7,234 nt of DNA from NCBI GenBank assembly GCA_903916775.1, contig CAIWXY010000023.1:1-7234 (forward strand). The letters are read 5' to 3'. This stretch comes from an uncultured Actinomycetes bacterium. Its GTDB lineage: Bacteria; Actinomycetota; Actinomycetes; Nanopelagicales; Nanopelagicaceae. Below the pieces are notes generated by a model, which saw only the letters and a list, made by a program, of their open reading frames with translations, searched no databases and had not been told where the DNA came from. Positions within the stretch are counted from its first letter, which is position 1, and every line of letters begins with the position of its first letter. The position numbers were made by a program, and so were the translations under genes. Positions 5,191-7,234 of this stretch are shown here, one piece after another.

Positions 5191-6086
5191 AACACGTAAT
5201 CTGGAGTCAGTGGGATGACCTCGAAGTGCCAGAGGGTTTTACTAGACTCTCACCAGCCAACACCGATTTAACACGTGCAGATCTCGGTGAAATCACTTTT
5301 TATGTACCCCAATATATGGGCGGAAAAGCGGCGCTTGAGTATTCGCGTGGCATGAGTTCCCTTAAATATTTGCAAGTACCTAATGCCGGATTTGATGATG
5401 CGATCCCATATTGTGCCCCGGGAGTGCTGTTATGTAATGCTCGCGGAGTTCACGATGCCTCAACTGCTGAACTTGCAGTAGCACTAGCAATCGCGTCTCG
5501 GCGTGGTTTTGCTGATTTTTCAGTAGCTTCCCAAACTGGCACCTGGGCCCACAAGCGTTACCCATCGTTCAACGATAGCTCAATTGCCATTTTAGGCGCC
5601 GGGTCTATTGCCACAACACTTAAAAGTTATCTCTCGCCTTACAACGTTGAAACCACCCTTTATTCTCGTAGTGGTGCAAACGGTTCTCAGACAATTTCAA
5701 CTTTTGATAGCAAGATCAAAAATTACGACATTATCTTTATCGTGATGCCGCTCAATGATGAATCAAAGAATTTCTTTAACGCTAAGCGGTTATCAGAACT
5801 TAAAGATGGGGCTGTGATCGTTAATGTTGCGCGAGGTGGAATTATTGATACCGACGCGCTAGTTGCAGAACTTACTTCTGGACGAATTTTCGCAGGCCTC
5901 GATGTCACAAATCCGGAGCCATTACCGGCAGATCACCCGCTCTGGCGGGCACCCAACTGCATCATTTCTCCGCACGTTGGTGGCGATTCAACTGCCTTTG
6001 AATCCCGCGGCAAGAAACTAGTGGAGTCACAACTGAAGTTAATTGCACAAGGCTTAGAGCCTGCAAATATCGTCTGGCGTGGATAA
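5187..6086 (+). CDS. D-2-hydroxyacid dehydrogenase, NADP-type (glyoxylate/hydroxypyruvate reductase-like)
   Basis: The 299-residue protein is shorter than the first D-2-hydroxyacid dehydrogenase of the operon and clearly from another branch. The catalytic triad is R216 (NVARGGIID), E244 (NPEPLPADHPLW) and H263 (SPHVGG). The dinucleotide motif is GAGSIA (137-142), with Ala replacing the third Gly, and beta-2 ends in SRSG with R161 in place of an acidic residue. Both features suggest NADP(H), as in GhrA-like reductases. The segment around DVTNPEPLPADHPLWRAP is characteristic of a common actinobacterial branch. It probably reduces a 2-oxoacid such as glyoxylate, hydroxypyruvate or a keto-sugar acid; the actual substrate is unknown. 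The ATG overlaps the preceding stop by 4 nt (ATGA), and no clear ribosome binding site is present. It is the last gene of the operon, and its stop is 14 nt from the stop of the convergent dedA-like gene. Confidence 0.9.
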   Translation: MKHVIWSQWDDLEVPEGFTRLSPANTDLTRADLGEITFYVPQYMGGKAALEYSRGMSSLKYLQVPNAGFDDAIPYCAPGVLLCNARGVHDASTAELAVALAIASRRGFADFSVASQTGTWAHKRYPSFNDSSIAILGAGSIATTLKSYLSPYNVETTLYSRSGANGSQTISTFDSKIKNYDIIFIVMPLNDESKNFFNAKRLSELKDGAVIVNVARGGIIDTDALVAELTSGRIFAGLDVTNPEPLPADHPLWRAPNCIISPHVGGDSTAFESRGKKLVESQLKLIAQGLEPANIVWRG

Positions 6087-6100
6087 GTCGCAGCTGATCC

Positions 6101-6739
6101 CTACGAGAGGTGTTTGCGTGTACGCCACTCTTTGAAAATCTCCCAAATAATTGGAAGAACAGTAAGCGCTGCAATCGCAATAATGATGTCGGTGAGATAT
6201 TTCGAAATGCTATTGGCGAAGGTATTACCGGCTGCATAAGCGCCCCAGATCAATACCTGAGTCCAGATCAACGCACCGAAAATATTCCAGAAAGTAAAAG
6301 TCTTAAACGGGACTCGGATAATTCCAGATAATGGATTAATCAATCCGCGCACTACCGGGATAAAACGGCCCAGAACGATCGCTCGGCCAACTCCATATTT
6401 AGAGACATACTTCTCGGCTGACTTAATCTTGCTCGGATCGAAAAACTTAGAGCCTTCGCGACTAAAGATTTTGATTCCATATTTCCAGCCCAACCACTGT
6501 CCAAACTGCGAACCTACGATCGCTGAGAGCGGTGCACCGATCGCGACCACCGCAATACTCAGGTGGTGATGCCCTGCTTCGACCCCAATGCCAGAGGCGA
6601 AGAGGCCCGCGCTGATCAGCAAGGTGTCGCCAGGTAGACCGATAATCAGAGGCAACCCGGTTTCAAGTGCCAAGATCGCAAAAATAATGATCAGTGCGAA
6701 GTTGGAATTCAGTGCGGTGGTGACGCTAATAAAGCTCAT
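6101..6739 (-). CDS. DedA/VTT-family integral membrane protein
   Basis: From ATG 6739 the protein has 212 residues, normal for the family. Hydrophobic stretches are near 13-37 (with the re-entrant LPLIIGLPGDTLLISAG), 59-80, 118-140, 148-171 and 181-201. E26 and D38, spaced 12 apart, and R125 and R131, spaced 6 apart (GRFIPVVRG), match the spacing of the acidic and basic residues needed by E. coli DedA proteins (E39/D51 and R130/R136 of YqjA/YghB). DedA proteins are inner-membrane lipid carriers or scramblases linked to membrane potential and envelope stability. A TTG at 6784 would add 15 residues (starting MWLVLEWADY), but a GAAGGTGG touching it leaves no spacing. ATG 6739 is supported by a -10-like TACCCT exactly 6 nt upstream, suggesting a leaderless transcript. 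There is no evident functional link to the operon it faces. Confidence 0.9.
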   Translation of the reverse strand: MSFISVTTALNSNFALIIIFAILALETGLPLIIGLPGDTLLISAGLFASGIGVEAGHHHLSIAVVAIGAPLSAIVGSQFGQWLGWKYGIKIFSREGSKFFDPSKIKSAEKYVSKYGVGRAIVLGRFIPVVRGLINPLSGIIRVPFKTFTFWNIFGALIWTQVLIWGAYAAGNTFANSISKYLTDIIIAIAALTVLPIIWEIFKEWRTRKHLS

Positions 6740-6745
6740 TCCGAA

Positions 6746-6751
6746 AGGGTA
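6746..6751 (-). promoter_or_regulatory. Predicted -10 of the dedA-like gene (leaderless)
   Basis: The minus strand reads TACCCT, fitting the actinobacterial TANNNT pattern, with exactly 6 nt between it and ATG 6739. Transcription would then begin at or next to the start codon. No good -35 is visible, and no ribosome binding site precedes the ATG, which is consistent with leaderless translation. Confidence 0.45.
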
Positions 6752-6823
6752 CCGATAGTCAGCCCACTCCAGAACTAACCACAACCACCTTCGTGGACTT
6801 GTCGTTCAGGTGGGTGATGCGGT

Positions 6824-6829
6824 TATGGT
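6824..6829 (+). promoter_or_regulatory. Predicted -10 of topA (leaderless)
   Basis: TATGGT (TANNNT) is followed by 6 nt and then ATG 6836, the same geometry as at the divergent dedA-like gene. TTGTCG at 6799-6804 may be the -35, though the 19-bp spacer is long. There is no ribosome binding site before the ATG. Confidence 0.5.
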
Positions 6830-6835
6830 GTGCGC

Positions 6836-7234
6836 ATGAGTCCGGGCAAGAAGCTAGTAATCGTCGAATCCCCCGCCAAGGCGCGCAAGATCGGTGCCTT
6901 TTTGGGTGATGAGTACATTGTCGAGGCTTCTGTTGGCCACATTCGCGATCTGCCACAGCGCGCAGCCGATATTCCAGCCGAATATAAGAAATTAGCGTGG
7001 GCCAAAGAGGGCGTCGATATCGAAGATGGCTTCACCCCGCTTTATGTCATTAATCCCGATAAGCGCGCCAAAGTTAAAGAACTCACTGCGCTGATGAAGG
7101 GCGCCGACGAGCTCATTCTGGCTACCGATGAGGACCGCGAGGGCGAGGCGATCGCATGGCATTTGATCGAGGTCCTGCGCCCAAAAATCCCGATTAGGCG
7201 CATGGTCTTTCATGAAATTACAGAAGATGCGATC
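6836..7234 (+). CDS. topA: DNA topoisomerase I, N-terminal fragment
   Basis: The first 133 residues of a type IA topoisomerase are present; the gene runs off the right edge. They cover most of the TOPRIM domain: KKLVIVESPAKARKI (5-19) with catalytic E11, SVGHIRDLP (32-40), and the acidic metal-binding triad D98, D100 and E102 in TDEDREGEAIAWH (97-109). The active-site tyrosine and the C-terminal domains lie outside. The enzyme relaxes negatively supercoiled DNA by single-strand cleavage and is essential in most bacteria. IPAEYKKLAWAKEGVDIEDGF (split over 46-66) is the actinobacterial style of this region. ATG 6836 is the best start: it opens just before the conserved N-terminus and is preceded by a -10-like TATGGT 6 nt upstream. 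GC content rises here relative to the operon, as expected of a core gene. It serves as the housekeeping flank of the accessory cluster. Confidence 0.95.
   Translation, partial: MSPGKKLVIVESPAKARKIGAFLGDEYIVEASVGHIRDLPQRAADIPAEYKKLAWAKEGVDIEDGFTPLYVINPDKRAKVKELTALMKGADELILATDEDREGEAIAWHLIEVLRPKIPIRRMVFHEITEDAI

Larger units (their letters stand above)
1292..6086 (+). other. Predicted five-gene catabolic operon
   Basis: Five plus-strand genes follow one promoter region. Three junctions are translationally coupled overlaps: TGATG at 2258-2262, ATGA at 3282-3285 and ATGA at 5187-5190. The fourth leaves 16 nt with a strong ribosome binding site. No internal promoter or hairpin is needed or evident. 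The order is hydrolase, D-2-hydroxyacid dehydrogenase, beta-hydroxyacid dehydrogenase, zinc MDR dehydrogenase, second D-2-hydroxyacid dehydrogenase. The close packing implies one transcript, with the first gene receiving its own ribosome binding site and three of the others relying on reinitiation. The 3' end abuts a convergent gene. Confidence 0.85.

Noticed and set aside
5229..5236. CCAGAGGG at the start of the last dehydrogenase gene as a third operator copy.
   Set aside because: Only the 8-base half matches; no second arm or downstream octamer follows, and it lies within coding sequence.
6740..6784. TTG 6784 as the dedA start.
   Set aside because: It adds a 15-residue tail with two early Trp that is not typical of DedA N-termini. 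The purine-rich GAAGGTGG directly abuts the TTG, and ATG 6739 has a well-placed -10.
6785..6796. CCAC-CTTC-GTGG inverted repeat between dedA and topA.
   Set aside because: The arms have 4 bp and do not extend; such repeats are expected by chance.
1..7234. CRISPR arrays, insertion sequences, tRNA or rRNA genes, toxin-antitoxin or defence genes.
   Set aside because: No regularly spaced repeats, transposase motifs, terminal inverted repeats or structured RNA genes were found when reading both strands.

Overview
The window looks like part of an actinobacterial chromosome of moderate GC. Hand counts of sampled 60-base lines give about 42-43% GC in the catabolic genes and mostly 50-60% in the topA fragment. 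The protein style, with actinobacterial-looking D-2-hydroxyacid dehydrogenase, IclR and TopA sequences, and the promoter style, with apparently leaderless dedA and topA, both fit Actinobacteria. A small-genome freshwater lineage such as Nanopelagicales would fit the GC and gene density, but that is a guess from general knowledge and not something the sequence proves.

Layout from left to right: (1) 1-237, minus strand: N-terminal piece of a ribose/xylose-type sugar ABC importer ATPase, running off the left edge. (2) 238-417: leader and promoter region of that ATPase gene, with a perfect palindromic operator. (3) 418-1221, minus strand: an IclR-family regulator. (4) 1222-1291: divergent control region holding a second copy of the same operator. 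(5) 1292-6086, plus strand: five tightly packed genes, namely a PF04199 cyclase-type metal-dependent hydrolase, an NAD-type D-2-hydroxyacid dehydrogenase, a 3-hydroxyisobutyrate dehydrogenase-type beta-hydroxyacid dehydrogenase, a zinc MDR dehydrogenase of the L-idonate 5-dehydrogenase type, and a second, NADP-type D-2-hydroxyacid dehydrogenase. Three of the four junctions overlap by 1 or 4 nt; the fourth has a 16-nt gap with its own strong ribosome binding site. (6) 6101-6739, minus strand: a DedA-family membrane protein, convergent with the operon. (7) 6836-7234, plus strand: the start of topA, divergent from dedA.

The central result is a self-contained regulon. The same 16-bp sequence, TCCAGCCCTCTGGACG, followed after three variable bases by TAYAGCAC, lies upstream of the transporter gene and upstream of the hydrolase operon, each time oriented towards the gene it would control. 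The second copy also sits directly before the iclR start codon. The likely reading is that the IclR protein binds both sites, controlling import and breakdown of one compound and its own expression.

The enzyme set (one hydrolase and four oxidoreductases acting on hydroxy- or keto-acids and polyols, with no kinase, aldolase or dehydratase in the window) points to oxidation and reduction of a sugar acid, lactone or polyol-like compound. The substrate and order of steps cannot be read from the sequence, and I do not recognise this exact set as a characterised pathway. The MDR enzyme has lost all four structural-zinc cysteines.
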